NCBI GenBank assembly: GCA_038124025.1
Contig: JAYPBC010000005.1
Span: 1 to 64,000 of the forward strand
DNA length: 64,000 nt
Reading direction: 5' to 3'
Source of the DNA: UBA1275 sp038124025
GTDB lineage: Bacteria; Bacteroidota; Rhodothermia; Balneolales; Balneolaceae
Position numbers and translations under genes: made by a program. The notes beneath the pieces are model-generated. The model worked only from the letters and a program-made list of their open reading frames with translations. It was not told the DNA's origin and did no database searches. Shown here in pieces: positions 35,412 through 44,506 of this stretch (the first letter of the stretch is position 1; each line of letters opens with the position of its first letter).

Positions 35412-37457
35412 TTAGTTCAAGGCCCGTAGTAATTGTGCCTTCCACTGTTGTATCCCTGGAAAATTAGGGTTAATTGCGATCACTTCCTCAGAAATTTCTA
35501 ATGCTTGCCGATAATTTTTATTTAATCCGTACGCTCCGGACAAATTGTAAAGCATTTGAGGGTCTCTAGGAGAGAGGGATCTAGATTCTAAAAGTAAGGT
35601 AATGCCGCGCTGCAAGTCCCCTTTCTGGACCATAATGGCTCCTAGCATTTTGGTGGTATAGGCATCCTCGGGTTGAATCGAATAAGCCTGTTCTAGTAGA
35701 GGTTCTGCAGCGTCAAAATTGTTTTCATTTAATCGAACTCGAGCGGCGAACACATAGGGTGAATCGTTCCAGGGTTGATTTCTGATAAGCCCCATGTATT
35801 CTAGGAATGCTTTTTCTGACTGGTTAGTACGTTCATACATCCCCCCTAGCTCTACTTTGGCCTCATCCCAATTTTTGGAAGCATGAACGGCTAAAAATCC
35901 TAAAGAGTCGGCCGGCCCAGTGGGTTTATATCCTTGTTGATAGGGCCGGGTAGTATTGGAGAGAACAAATGGAAAACCTTGTTTTAGCGTTCGCACCCGA
36001 TGGTAGGCCACCCAATAGTCAAATTCACTCAGATACATGCGCTCTTCATATGGTTTGAATTCTTGCTCTAAAAGGGCGCTGTCCATTTGACGATCTTTAA
36101 CAGGGTCACTCGATGAGGAGATCTCGCTGGTGGAAGGAATAATGAGGTCATTTAACCTGTCACTTTCTAGCATGGCTTGGGCAAAGCTTGCTCCCATTAA
36201 GAAGTAGCCTTTAGCGTTGGGGTGGAGGTGCTCTAGCATGAGCTCATTACCTATAATTCCATTTGGACTATGCTCGACAAAGCGTTCATAGACAGGAACA
36301 TAATAAACCTGCTCGTATGCTCTCGCTTTTTTACGTATGATTTGATTAATCGACTCCGGTGCTCTGAATTTTAATCCGTCTAGATCCTTTGCGTATGCAA
36401 ACTGGGTTTGAGCGGCGTCTGCGTTTCCATCAACCAGGAGGGATTGACCTTCTTGAAATACGCTGGAGGCCAGTGGTAAGGGTTGGTCCTGTGCATCAAC
36501 GGCGTCTGGCACGTCAACAAAAGGGACTTGATCTTTGTAATTACTGGCCAAGCTGCCTAACCATACAGGCACCCCCTGCTGGGTAAATGCGTCTAAAATG
36601 GCACTTAGATTGCTATCAAATTGATGCATGGCAAGTTGGTGTTTTGGGCCATCCAAGGCAATTGACCGGGAGTTAATAATGCGTTCCATGAGGGTGGCAT
36701 TCGGATTCACTTCCTGGGCTCCAAATAGGGAAGCCGTCCATTTACCTGCCCCCACGATAGCGTTACGCAGCAACAGAAAAGTTTTGTACTGCTGGAGTTT
36801 AAGGTATCCGCGAACAAACCATGGGAAGCCCCCCAGGTTTTCGTTGGAGCCAACCCCTAAGGCCCCATAAAACTCATTATGGCCAGCATAAATGAGAATG
36901 GCATCGGGTTCCTGCTGTAGTATTTCAGCTACCTGATCGTATAGGGTATATGAGCTGATAGCACTGATGCCGACATTTACTACTTCTACCTGCTTATCGG
37001 GCATGCGATCTTGCAATATATCTTTGACCACCCTAGAATAGGTACCATTAAACCCGTACGGATAACCTGCTGCAGATGAACCACCCATGGCAAACACACG
37101 GTAGGTATCCGGGGTTTTTTCCTGCTTGAAAACGTCTATTGAAGGATTTGGGACGGTTTTGGTATAGAAGAAATAACGGGCGGCAAAATTTGGGTTCGGT
37201 AAATAGTATTCATTATTCCCAATTCCGGGATCGGAAAACAAGGCTAAGTCCCCCATGTAATTACCCCATCGGAGTCCGGTTTCGAGTAGCAGAAAGAAAA
37301 CGAGGGGAATAGCCGCCGTAATTCCATAAAAAAGAGCCGTACGCTCCTTAGAACGGGTAGCTTTCCTTTCTGCAGCCTCAGATTTTTCACCTTTGGGTGA
37401 GGAAGTTAGCTTTTTCTTTTTACCTATTTTTGTGGAATCCAAGGATTTTCTAGACAT
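35412..37457 (-). CDS. Membrane-anchored SGNH-hydrolase-like protein with C-terminal TPR repeats
   Basis: 681 residues. A basic cytoplasmic N-terminus (about 1-40) precedes a membrane segment (41-58). The SGNH-like domain follows: FAMGGSSAAGYP (125-133, nucleophile block), VVNVGISAIS (Gly block), YAGHNEFYGA (Asn block) and a late EHLHPNAKGY (His block). TPR-like helices occupy about 535-681 (YNLSGAYGLNKNYRQALEISEEVIAINPN). The enzyme would face the periplasm and may remove or add acyl groups on an envelope polymer; substrate unknown. The start lies inside the last codons of the cobalamin adenosyltransferase (34-base overlap), and the GlmM fusion starts 12 bases downstream. Confidence 0.85.
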   Translation of the reverse strand: MSRKSLDSTKIGKKKKLTSSPKGEKSEAAERKATRSKERTALFYGITAAIPLVFFLLLETGLRWGNYMGDLALFSDPGIGNNEYYLPNPNFAARYFFYTKTVPNPSIDVFKQEKTPDTYRVFAMGGSSAAGYPYGFNGTYSRVVKDILQDRMPDKQVEVVNVGISAISSYTLYDQVAEILQQEPDAILIYAGHNEFYGALGVGSNENLGGFPWFVRGYLKLQQYKTFLLLRNAIVGAGKWTASLFGAQEVNPNATLMERIINSRSIALDGPKHQLAMHQFDSNLSAILDAFTQQGVPVWLGSLASNYKDQVPFVDVPDAVDAQDQPLPLASSVFQEGQSLLVDGNADAAQTQFAYAKDLDGLKFRAPESINQIIRKKARAYEQVYYVPVYERFVEHSPNGIIGNELMLEHLHPNAKGYFLMGASFAQAMLESDRLNDLIIPSTSEISSSSDPVKDRQMDSALLEQEFKPYEERMYLSEFDYWVAYHRVRTLKQGFPFVLSNTTRPYQQGYKPTGPADSLGFLAVHASKNWDEAKVELGGMYERTNQSEKAFLEYMGLIRNQPWNDSPYVFAARVRLNENNFDAAEPLLEQAYSIQPEDAYTTKMLGAIMVQKGDLQRGITLLLESRSLSPRDPQMLYNLSGAYGLNKNYRQALEISEEVIAINPNFPGIQQWKAQLLRALN

Positions 37458-37969
37458 CCGCTTTCATGGTTCTCATAGCGCGCCAATACAAACAAAAAGT
37501 CGCTTAGACGATTCAAGTATTGAAGTACCATGGCGTTAATTTTTTCTTGATTGCTGCATACAACGGCTAATCGTTCGGCTCGACGACAAACCGTTCGGGC
37601 ATGATGTAGGGTTGCACCAGCCATACTTCCAGACGGTAAAATAAAATTCTTTAGGGGTGGGAGGCTTTCCTCCATGAAATCAATTTTTTGTTCCAGATAC
37701 TGCACTTCTTGGTCTGAGATTCGATCGATACGAGCGTCTGAATGAAAAGGGGTAGCAAGGTCTGCTCCTAAAATGAACAGTTGATGTTGTACATCGTTGA
37801 TGACCTCCCCAGTGAATGCTTGATGTTCGTTTGCAATAGCAACTCCTAATATGGAATTAAGTTCGTCAACGGTGCCGTAGGTTTCGATACGGATGCTATG
37901 TTTAGATACGCGATCTCCACCAAAGAGTGCGGTTTGGCCTTTATCGCCTTGTTTGGTATAAATTTTCAT
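37424..37969 (-). CDS. Cob(I)alamin adenosyltransferase, PduO type
   Basis: 181 residues. KIYTKQGDKGQTALFGGDRVSKHSIRIETYGTVDELNS is the ATP-binding N-terminus of PduO. FILPSGSMAGATLHHARTVCRRAERLAV and LNRLSDFLFVLARYEN complete the family signature. It transfers the 5'-deoxyadenosyl group from ATP to cob(I)alamin to make coenzyme B12, so the organism should have a B12-dependent enzyme elsewhere. No other B12 gene stands nearby and I saw no B12 riboswitch upstream. The SGNH gene overlaps its 3' end. Confidence 0.94.
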   Translation of the reverse strand: MKIYTKQGDKGQTALFGGDRVSKHSIRIETYGTVDELNSILGVAIANEHQAFTGEVINDVQHQLFILGADLATPFHSDARIDRISDQEVQYLEQKIDFMEESLPPLKNFILPSGSMAGATLHHARTVCRRAERLAVVCSNQEKINAMVLQYLNRLSDFLFVLARYENHESGCLENPWIPQK

Positions 37970-38092
37970 AAAAAAGTCTTGATTGAATAAGTTCTATAGT
38001 ACTAAAAAATTATCGGTGTTAACAATCTTGAATATATAGTATGTTTGGAACAAATAGCCTACAACTCTCAATCATAAGATCCTCTTCTAATT

Positions 38093-38866
38093 ATGTCTTT
38101 TTTTTTACTTGTTTTGTTCTTTGTTTCATCATCGTTCATGTCAACAATGGTTGAACCGGAAACCCCTAAGACACGTTCCTCTGAAGAACCAGATACGCCA
38201 GTAGAACTTATTGCGCAGATGCTCGTACGGTATGAGCAAAAATGGTACACCCATTTAACCTTTGATCAAAAGACTACTTTTTATACAGCTGATGGTCAAG
38301 TAGAAAGAGTACAGTGGTGGTATGAAGCGTTGCAAGCTCCTGGGGCACTTGCCATTCATTTTGATAAAAAAAATTCTGGAAATGGCATATTATTTAAAGA
38401 CGGGGTGCAATATGGTTATGCTAATGGTCAGACCATTCAAGAAATGCCCAGAGTACATGATTTATTGGTGTTGGGCTTTGATATATACAAACAAGCAGCT
38501 GCTAAAAGTGTGGAACAACTCAGTTCCGTTGGCTATGACATGACCAAAATATATGCCGACGAGTGGCAAGGTAAAGCGGTTTGGGTAGTTGGAGCAGATG
38601 CCCCCTCGGATAGTTTGGCTCAATTTTGGATTGAGCAAGAACGGCTTTTATTTGTTCGCAGTTTAAAACCAGGCAGGGCTGGAACCATGCAGGAGGTGCA
38701 ATTTAATAAGTATGAGCCTATTAAAGGCGGGTGGGTAGCTCCTGAGGTTGTGTTTAATATGAATGGACAGCGCATGCTCTATGAGGAATATTTCAACATT
38801 CAAGTGCCAGCAAGGCTGGATTCGGCTATTTTTAACCCGGCTACATTTTTAGAGGCCAGCTGGTAA
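38093..38866 (+). CDS. Exported protein of unknown function, possible LolA-like fold
   Basis: 257 residues. A hydrophobic N-terminus (MSFFLLVLFFVSSSFMST) looks like a signal peptide but has no basic residue at its start, which is unusual. The mature part alternates strands (FDQKTTFYTADGQVERVQWWYEAL, GALAIHFDKKNSGNGILFKDGVQYGY) and ends VQFNKYEPIKGGWVAPEVVFNMNG. Such a long antiparallel sheet is reminiscent of LolA/LolB-like lipoprotein carriers, but this is a pattern impression only. The gene is flanked by the divergent PduO gene and the convergent IMPACT-family pseudogene. Confidence 0.7.
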   Translation: MSFFLLVLFFVSSSFMSTMVEPETPKTRSSEEPDTPVELIAQMLVRYEQKWYTHLTFDQKTTFYTADGQVERVQWWYEALQAPGALAIHFDKKNSGNGILFKDGVQYGYANGQTIQEMPRVHDLLVLGFDIYKQAAAKSVEQLSSVGYDMTKIYADEWQGKAVWVVGADAPSDSLAQFWIEQERLLFVRSLKPGRAGTMQEVQFNKYEPIKGGWVAPEVVFNMNGQRMLYEEYFNIQVPARLDSAIFNPATFLEASW

Positions 38867-38924
38867 GGTGTTTATGCAAACTAATTGGTAGGGTAGTTGA
38901 ACGATTGCTAGGTTCTTAAACACC
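38867..38924. repeat. Inverted repeat with long spacer between convergent genes
   Basis: GGTGTTTA (38867-38874) and TAAACACC (38917-38924) are perfect 8-base arms with 42 bases between. They fill the gap from the exported-protein stop to the IMPACT-family stop. It may act in 3'-end formation on either strand, but no T run follows. Confidence 0.4.
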
Positions 38925-38925
38925 G

Positions 38926-39558
38926 TTAGATGGCCGGACGTACGGCCAGATCACTCCAATGCCACCGAACCGAGCGATGTTCCCAGCTTTTAAGCTCTGC
39001 TTCGACATCCTTGAATTCTTCCCGACTAACCTGAAAGGTGCGGCGCACCTGCATCCCGTATTCTGAGGATTCCAAAGGTAATGGCCTTTGATGCATCCAT
39101 TGTTTAAGTAGATTTTCCTGATCGTATGAATTTTCTATGTGCAATAAATAGCAGGCCTGTTGAGGAATAAGCTCAGCATGACTAATAGCAAGGTCTGTGG
39201 CATCTGCATAGGCTGAAATAAGACCTGATTTCCCTAATTTTGTACCCCCATACTTGCGAATAACAACGGCCAAGCTATTCACGATTTCATGATGTTGAAG
39301 TCGATGGAGTATTGCAAATCCAGCGGTTCCCTTTGGCTCCCCATCGTCACTTTGATGTTCCTACCAGTAATAGCCAGCTTCGAAGGGTTGCAGTAGCCTC
39401 CACGCCCAACAGTGATGAGCTGCTGTATAATAGGTCTTGCGTAACTGGTTTATGTGATTGGGGACTTCTTGTGGACTTGAAATAGGGATCAAGTGACAGT
39501 TGAAGACTGAAGATTTTATTTTTAGCGAGGGATATGTGCATTGCTGAGGCAAGAACAT
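38926..39558 (-). pseudogene. IMPACT/YigZ-family gene interrupted by one in-frame TAG
   Basis: Both parts are in one reading frame. The first, from ATG 39558 to TAG 39361-39363, encodes 65 residues including NHINQLRKTYYTAAHHCWAW, the conserved 'HHC.A' segment of IMPACT proteins. Directly after the TAG the frame continues with EHQSDDGEPKGTAGFAI and VVIRKYGGTKLGKSGLISAY, the family hallmarks, to the normal stop at 38926. Without the TAG the protein would be 209 residues, close to the usual 200-210. The TAG stands in the variable loop just before SDDGEP. So it is a recent nonsense mutation, a sequencing error or a read-through site. The family may act in ribosome or translation control. Confidence 0.85.
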
Positions 39559-39648
39559 AAAAAAAGCCTTTTTTACATGAAATTATGGATGAAATCTAAA
39601 GAACTTTAGCCATACAATTTATTATATTCATAGTAACCAAAGTGAAAG

Positions 39649-39669
39649 TACTTAGCCTGAGTCTAAGTA
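39649..39669. promoter_or_regulatory. Inverted repeat upstream of sdhCAB, candidate operator
   Basis: TACTTAG (39649-39655) and CTAAGTA (39663-39669) are perfect 7-base arms with 7 bases between, a layout common for dimeric repressors. It lies 39 bases before the sdhC start, where a promoter is expected. I could not place -35/-10 or Bacteroidota-type -33/-7 elements with confidence. Confidence 0.4.
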
Positions 39670-39708
39670 TCTATAGGAAGTACAAACTACAGTATAAAAT
39701 CTATCATC

Positions 39709-40410
39709 ATGCCAACGATTATAAAGGCGTTACAATCGCAGGTAGGCAGAAAACTAATGACGGGCATAACCGGAATAGCCTTAATGCTTTTTTTGGTTGT
39801 TCATTTAGCAGGTAATTATGCTATTTTTGCTTCTGCTGAAGCGTTTAACATTTATACCAAGAAATTAGAAAGTTTAGGAGTTCTGCTATACATAGCCGAG
39901 GCAGGTCTATTATTTTTTGTATTGTATCACTCTTATCTTGGCATCTCAATATGGTTAGGAAAGCGTAAAGCTAGAGTAGCTGGTTACGAAGTGTACAAGT
40001 CCAGAGGTGGAGCAAGTCGCCAAAATCTGGCATCGAGAAGTATGATATTATCCGGGTTAACCATATTACTCTTTCTTGTGGTGCATATATGGTCATTTAA
40101 ATTTGGGGAAACTGAGATGATTATGTCTGCCGATGGGGAACCAATGAGGGATCTTCGGCAATTGGTGATTGACTCATTTACAACCTGGTACATTGCCTTA
40201 GGTTATATTGTGGTGTTGAGTCTCATTACGCTGCATTTATTCCATGGTGCTTGGAGCGCCTTCACCTCTTTGGGAGTAACTAATAAGAATAATACTCAAG
40301 CGTTTAAGTTGGGAGCCTACATCTTTACTATTGTACTTATGTTAGGTTTCATTTTCATCCCTGTCTACATCTTTGCCACAGGTGGAACGGGCTCATTAAT
40401 TGCCTATTAA
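39709..40410 (+). CDS. sdhC: Succinate dehydrogenase cytochrome b subunit SdhC
   Basis: 233 residues, five membrane helices: MTGITGIALMLFLVVHLAGNYAIF, LLYIAEAGLLFFVLYHSYLGISIWL, SMILSGLTILLFLVVHIWSF, IALGYIVVLSLITLHLFHGAWSAF and LGAYIFTIVLMLGFIFIPVYIF. Conserved His residues in helices one, two, three and four (VVHLAGN, LYHSYLG, VVHIWSF, LHLFHG) match the di-haem type B subunit. It anchors SdhAB and passes electrons to menaquinone. It is first of a three-gene operon; sdhA follows after 16 bases, with an AAGGAG site before it. Confidence 0.93.
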   Translation: MPTIIKALQSQVGRKLMTGITGIALMLFLVVHLAGNYAIFASAEAFNIYTKKLESLGVLLYIAEAGLLFFVLYHSYLGISIWLGKRKARVAGYEVYKSRGGASRQNLASRSMILSGLTILLFLVVHIWSFKFGETEMIMSADGEPMRDLRQLVIDSFTTWYIALGYIVVLSLITLHLFHGAWSAFTSLGVTNKNNTQAFKLGAYIFTIVLMLGFIFIPVYIFATGGTGSLIAY

Positions 40411-40426
40411 GTAAGGAGCGTTTATT

Positions 40427-42352
40427 ATGATTTCATTAGATGCAAAAATACCAGATGGACCGTTAGAACAGAAGTGGAGTCGCCACAAAAAAGAAATGAA
40501 ACTAGTGGCGCCAAACAATCGTCGCAAGTATGAGGTCATCATTGTAGGGACTGGATTGGCGGGCGGTGCTGCTGCGGCAAGCATGGCAGAAATGGGCTAC
40601 AAAGTGAAGAGTTTCTGTATACAGGATTCGGCACGTCGTGCTCATTCTATTGCTGCTCAAGGTGGAATTAATGCTGCCAAGAATTATCCCAATGATGGTG
40701 ATAGTGTTTGGAGACTGTTCTATGATACCATCAAAGGGGGCGATTATCGCTCACGTGAGGCCAATGTTTATCGTTTGGCGGAAGTATCGAATAATATTAT
40801 TGATCAGGCGGTGGCACAGGGCGTTCCTTTTGCTCGAGAGTATTCCGGCTTGTTAGCCAACCGTTCTTTCGGTGGCGCACAAGTGAGTAGAACATTTTAT
40901 GCACGGGGTCAAACGGGACAGCAATTGCTCTTAGGTGCCTATCAGGCAATGATGCGTCAGGTAGAGTTAGGCGGTATAGAGTACTATACCCGACATGAAA
41001 TGCTTGAGGTGGTAATTATTGAGGGTAAAGCACGAGGTATTATAACCCGAGATTTAGTCACCGGCGAAATTTGCCGGCACGAAGCCGATGCGGTAATTCT
41101 TGCCACAGGTGGATATGGTAATGTATTTTATTTGTCTACCAATGCTAAAAATTCTAACGTAACCGCAGCTTGGAGAGCACACAAAAAGGGGGCGATGTTT
41201 GCTAACCCTAGTTTTGTACAAGTGCACCCAACTTGTATTCCTGTGTCTGGAGACTATCAATCCAAGCTAACTCTTATGAGCGAAAGTCTGCGAAATGACG
41301 GACGCGTTTGGGTCCCTCGTAAAAAGGGAGATGATCGTCATCCAAATGATATACCGGAGGATGAACGCTTCTATTACCTTGAGGAAAAGTATCCAAGTTT
41401 TGGGAACTTGGTTCCACGTGATGTGGCCTCTCGAAACGCCAAGATTGTCTGCGATCAGGGTTTAGGAGTGGGAGAAACGGGTTTAGCTGTTTACTTAGAT
41501 TTCCGAGATGCTATTGCCCGCGATGGTAAGGATGTGATTTCGGCGAAGTATGGAAACCTATTCGATATGTATGCCAACATTGCTGGCGAGGATCCTTACT
41601 CTAGACCGATGCGTATTTTTCCAGCTGTACATTATACGATGGGTGGCCTTTGGGTAGATTACAACTTAATGACCAATATACCAGGTCTTTTTGCTGCTGG
41701 CGAAGCAAATTTCTCGGATCATGGCGCTAATCGCCTTGGCGCCTCGGCGCTTATGCAAGGGCTATCCGACGGGTATTTTGTGCTCCCAAGTACCATAGGT
41801 AATTACCTTGCCGATGTAAAACCAGGTACACGTTATGGCACCGATCACGAAGCTTTTGACACAGCGGCTAAGCAAGCACAAGAAACCATAGACAAACTCC
41901 TTAACATAAATGGTAAACGAACTATAATCGATTTCCATCGAACACTAGGACGTATTGTATGGGACAAGATTGGTATTTCTAGAACCAAGGAAGGCTTGGA
42001 AGAAGCCATTGCTGATATTCGTAGTTTACGAGAAGAGTTTTGGACCAATGTATATGTTCCAGGGGAGAAAGCTAACTACAATAAATACTTAGAATTTGCT
42101 GGCAGAGTGGCAGACTTCTTCGAATTAGCCGAGCTAATGGCCATGGATGCCTTAGATCGAGACGAATCTTGCGGATGTCACCTTCGTGAGGAATACCAAA
42201 CCGAAGAAGGGGAAGCTATACGTAATGATAAGGACTTTAGCTATGTATCTGCATGGGAGTTTAAAGATCGCAATGGAGTTCTTGAAGAAGCTCTCCACAA
42301 AGAAGAGTTAAATTTTGAATTTGTTGAACTAAAGCAACGTAGTTACAAATAA
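40427..42352 (+). CDS. sdhA: Succinate dehydrogenase/fumarate reductase flavoprotein subunit SdhA
   Basis: 641 residues. The FAD-binding [20 protein letters not shown] and the [14 protein letters not shown] loop with the His that binds FAD covalently are present. The active-site segment HPTCIPVSG, the RDVASRNAK loop, [12 protein letters not shown] and [31 protein letters not shown] complete the family pattern. It oxidises succinate to fumarate. SdhB follows after 12 bases with GAGG before its start. Its length and B-type context match Bacteroidota enzymes. Confidence 0.96.
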   Translation: MISLDAKIPDGPLEQKWSRHKKEMKLVAPNNRRKYEVIIVGTGLAGGAAAASMAEMGYKVKSFCIQDSARRAHSIAAQGGINAAKNYPNDGDSVWRLFYDTIKGGDYRSREANVYRLAEVSNNIIDQAVAQGVPFAREYSGLLANRSFGGAQVSRTFYARGQTGQQLLLGAYQAMMRQVELGGIEYYTRHEMLEVVIIEGKARGIITRDLVTGEICRHEADAVILATGGYGNVFYLSTNAKNSNVTAAWRAHKKGAMFANPSFVQVHPTCIPVSGDYQSKLTLMSESLRNDGRVWVPRKKGDDRHPNDIPEDERFYYLEEKYPSFGNLVPRDVASRNAKIVCDQGLGVGETGLAVYLDFRDAIARDGKDVISAKYGNLFDMYANIAGEDPYSRPMRIFPAVHYTMGGLWVDYNLMTNIPGLFAAGEANFSDHGANRLGASALMQGLSDGYFVLPSTIGNYLADVKPGTRYGTDHEAFDTAAKQAQETIDKLLNINGKRTIIDFHRTLGRIVWDKIGISRTKEGLEEAIADIRSLREEFWTNVYVPGEKANYNKYLEFAGRVADFFELAELMAMDALDRDESCGCHLREEYQTEEGEAIRNDKDFSYVSAWEFKDRNGVLEEALHKEELNFEFVELKQRSYK

Positions 42353-42364
42353 GAGGATATTTTT

Positions 42365-43120
42365 ATGAGTACTAATATGACCATTCATCTACGATACTGG
42401 AGACAGAGCGGCCCTACGGCGAAGGGATATTTTGAAGATAGAACGCTTTCGACCGTAAACGAACATATGTCCTTCTTAGAAATGTTGGATGTGCTCAATG
42501 AAGAGTTGCAATTGGAAGGCAAAGTTCCTGTAGAGTTTGATTACGATTGTCGAGAGGGTATTTGTGGTTCATGTAATTTGGTGATAAACGGGCAAGCGCA
42601 TGGACCAAAAAAAGGAACAGCATGCTGTCAGCTACACATGAGAAACTACTCCGATGGAGATCATATAACTATTGAACCCCCTCGAGCATCCGCATTTCCG
42701 GTGATCAAAGATTTAGTGGTTGATCGCTCTGCTTTTGACCGAATTATCGAAGCTGGTGGCTATGTGTCCGTTAAAACGGGTTCTGCCCAAGAAGCTAATG
42801 CGATACCCATTCAAAAAACCGATGCCGATACCGCTTTCGATTATGCCGCGTGTATTGGTTGCGGGGCTTGTGTAGCAGCTTGTCCTAACGCCTCAGCATC
42901 GCTGTTTACCAGCGCTAAAATTTCTCATTTGTCACATCTTCCACAAGGCGATGTAGAACGCAGCAATCGTGTGGTAGCCATGGTGGAGCAGATGGAAGAA
43001 GAGGGCTTCGGTGATTGTTCAAATTTTGGTGAGTGCGAAGCAGTTTGTCCTAAAGAAATTTCTATCGCTGCTATTGCTGATATGCGTCGTGATTATACTC
43101 GAGCAGTCATCCGAGGCTAG
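42365..43120 (+). CDS. sdhB: Succinate dehydrogenase iron-sulfur subunit SdhB
   Basis: 251 residues. The [2Fe-2S] cluster ligands lie in [15 protein letters not shown] with a further Cys in GTACCQLHM. The [4Fe-4S] ligands lie in [13 protein letters not shown]. The [3Fe-4S] region is [16 protein letters not shown]. It passes electrons from the SdhA flavin to the haems of SdhC. Last gene of the sdhCAB operon; the convergent ilvA ends 74 bases further. Confidence 0.96.
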   Translation: MSTNMTIHLRYWRQSGPTAKGYFEDRTLSTVNEHMSFLEMLDVLNEELQLEGKVPVEFDYDCREGICGSCNLVINGQAHGPKKGTACCQLHMRNYSDGDHITIEPPRASAFPVIKDLVVDRSAFDRIIEAGGYVSVKTGSAQEANAIPIQKTDADTAFDYAACIGCGACVAACPNASASLFTSAKISHLSHLPQGDVERSNRVVAMVEQMEEEGFGDCSNFGECEAVCPKEISIAAIADMRRDYTRAVIRG

Positions 43121-43176
43121 ATACAAGTAAACTTTTCGATAATATGGGCAAAACGCTAGATATAAAACTACCTTAA

Positions 43177-43199
43177 CCTAAGCCTTGCAATGGTTTAGG
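43177..43199. terminator. Stem-loop between convergent sdhB and ilvA
   Basis: CCTAAGCC (43177-43184) and GGTTTAGG (43192-43199) pair with one G:U, around loop TTGCAAT. The stem includes the ilvA stop codon (43195-43197). It may end transcripts on both strands, but neither side has a good T run. Confidence 0.45.
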
Positions 43200-44493
43200 C
43201 TATGAAACGAAATAACTTTGGATGATCATTCACGTATTCGAAGCTTAGTTGTTTCTCTTTCATACGATCTAGGAGTGGCTGAATATCCTCTTTATTTTTA
43301 AGCTCTAAGCCAATAAGTGCAGGTCCTAAATCTTTGTTCGTTTTTTTCGAATACTCAAAGTAGGTGATATCATCATCTGGACCAAGTACATCTCCCAAGA
43401 ATTCACGAAGGGCGCCGGCTCTCTGGGGGAAATCAACAATAAAATAATGCTTTAGCCCTTCGTACATAAGCGAACGTTCTTTGATTTCAGCCGTCCGCAT
43501 AATGTCATTGTTACTACCACTTAGCACACAAACGACATTTTTTCCTTTAATCTGTTCTCTACAGTCGTCCAGAGCAGTAATTGATAATGCGCCAGCCGGT
43601 TCAACTACGATGGCCTGTTCATTGTACATATTAAGAATGGTGCCGCACACCTTACCCTCTGGTACGGTAATAATGGCATCTAGAACATTAGAGCATATTT
43701 CAAAGGTGAACTTCCCAACTTTTTTAATCGCAGCCCCATCTACAAATTTGTCAATCTCATCTAAGCTCACAACCTTACCCGCTTCAATGGATTTTAGCAT
43801 GGCAGGTGCACCTTCCGGTTCTACTCCAATAAGTTGGGTTTGTGGGGAATATGCTTTTATATAACTCCCAATTCCAGCCGAAAGCCCACCACCACCAACA
43901 GGAGCTAAGATGTAATCGATGGGAAAATCGGCATCTTCCCAAAGTTCTTTCCCTACCGTACCTTGACCCGCAATGATTTTAGGATGATCGAAGGGCGGAA
44001 TAAAGGCTGCATTAGTCTGTTGACAAAATTCTTTGGCACGGGCAAATGCATCGTCAAATGTATCACCATCTAAGACTACCTCTACAAACTCTCGGCCAAA
44101 CATATTTACCTGTTTTACCTTTTGCTCTGGCGTGGTAACGGGCATAAATATGGTTCCTTTGATGCCCTTCTTACGACAGGCAAAGGCAACCCCTTGTGCA
44201 TGATTCCCAGCACTCGCACAAACCACTCCATGTTGGGTTTCAGTCTCTGGCAGAGATTGGATCATGTTGTATGCCCCTCGAATTTTATAGGAGCGTACAA
44301 CTTGAAGATCCTCTCTTTTTAGCCATATGTCGGCTTCATACTGCTCTGATAATAATTCGTTATAAATCAAAGGAGTCCGATGAGCGATGCCTTCTAGTTT
44401 ACGAGCTGCATCCTCAATATCCTGTATTGTCACACTCGCAGAGGGTGTCTCGGGATGAAGTAAATCGATGTCGGATCGGTGTTGTGAACTCAA
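43195..44493 (-). CDS. ilvA: Threonine dehydratase IlvA
   Basis: 432 residues from a TTG at 44493; a GTG at 44433 (MTIQDIEDAARKLEG) is a good alternative and fits the usual start of the family. IWLKREDLQVVRSYKIRGAYNMI holds the PLP-binding lysine, and PVGGGGLSAGIGSYI the phosphate-binding glycines. Further segments are CASAGNHAQGVAF and LSGSNND. A single ACT-like C-terminal domain (about 350-432; FPQRAGALREFLGDVLGPDDDITYFEY) suggests isoleucine control. It deaminates threonine to 2-ketobutyrate, the entry to isoleucine. Last gene of the ilvDBNCA operon, 13 bases after ilvC. Confidence 0.94.
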   Translation of the reverse strand: MSSQHRSDIDLLHPETPSASVTIQDIEDAARKLEGIAHRTPLIYNELLSEQYEADIWLKREDLQVVRSYKIRGAYNMIQSLPETETQHGVVCASAGNHAQGVAFACRKKGIKGTIFMPVTTPEQKVKQVNMFGREFVEVVLDGDTFDDAFARAKEFCQQTNAAFIPPFDHPKIIAGQGTVGKELWEDADFPIDYILAPVGGGGLSAGIGSYIKAYSPQTQLIGVEPEGAPAMLKSIEAGKVVSLDEIDKFVDGAAIKKVGKFTFEICSNVLDAIITVPEGKVCGTILNMYNEQAIVVEPAGALSITALDDCREQIKGKNVVCVLSGSNNDIMRTAEIKERSLMYEGLKHYFIVDFPQRAGALREFLGDVLGPDDDITYFEYSKKTNKDLGPALIGLELKNKEDIQPLLDRMKEKQLSFEYVNDHPKLFRFIA

Positions 44494-44506
44494 TGATTGG
44501 AACTAA

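Noticed and set aside
37970..38092. Search for a cobalamin riboswitch upstream of the adenosyltransferase
   Set aside because: The 123-base gap shows no B12-box-like conserved segment or stable stems.
43481..43864. 127-codon open frame opposite ilvA
   Set aside because: It lies wholly antisense to a gene with clear family motifs, and its protein looks like a low-complexity mirror of that gene.
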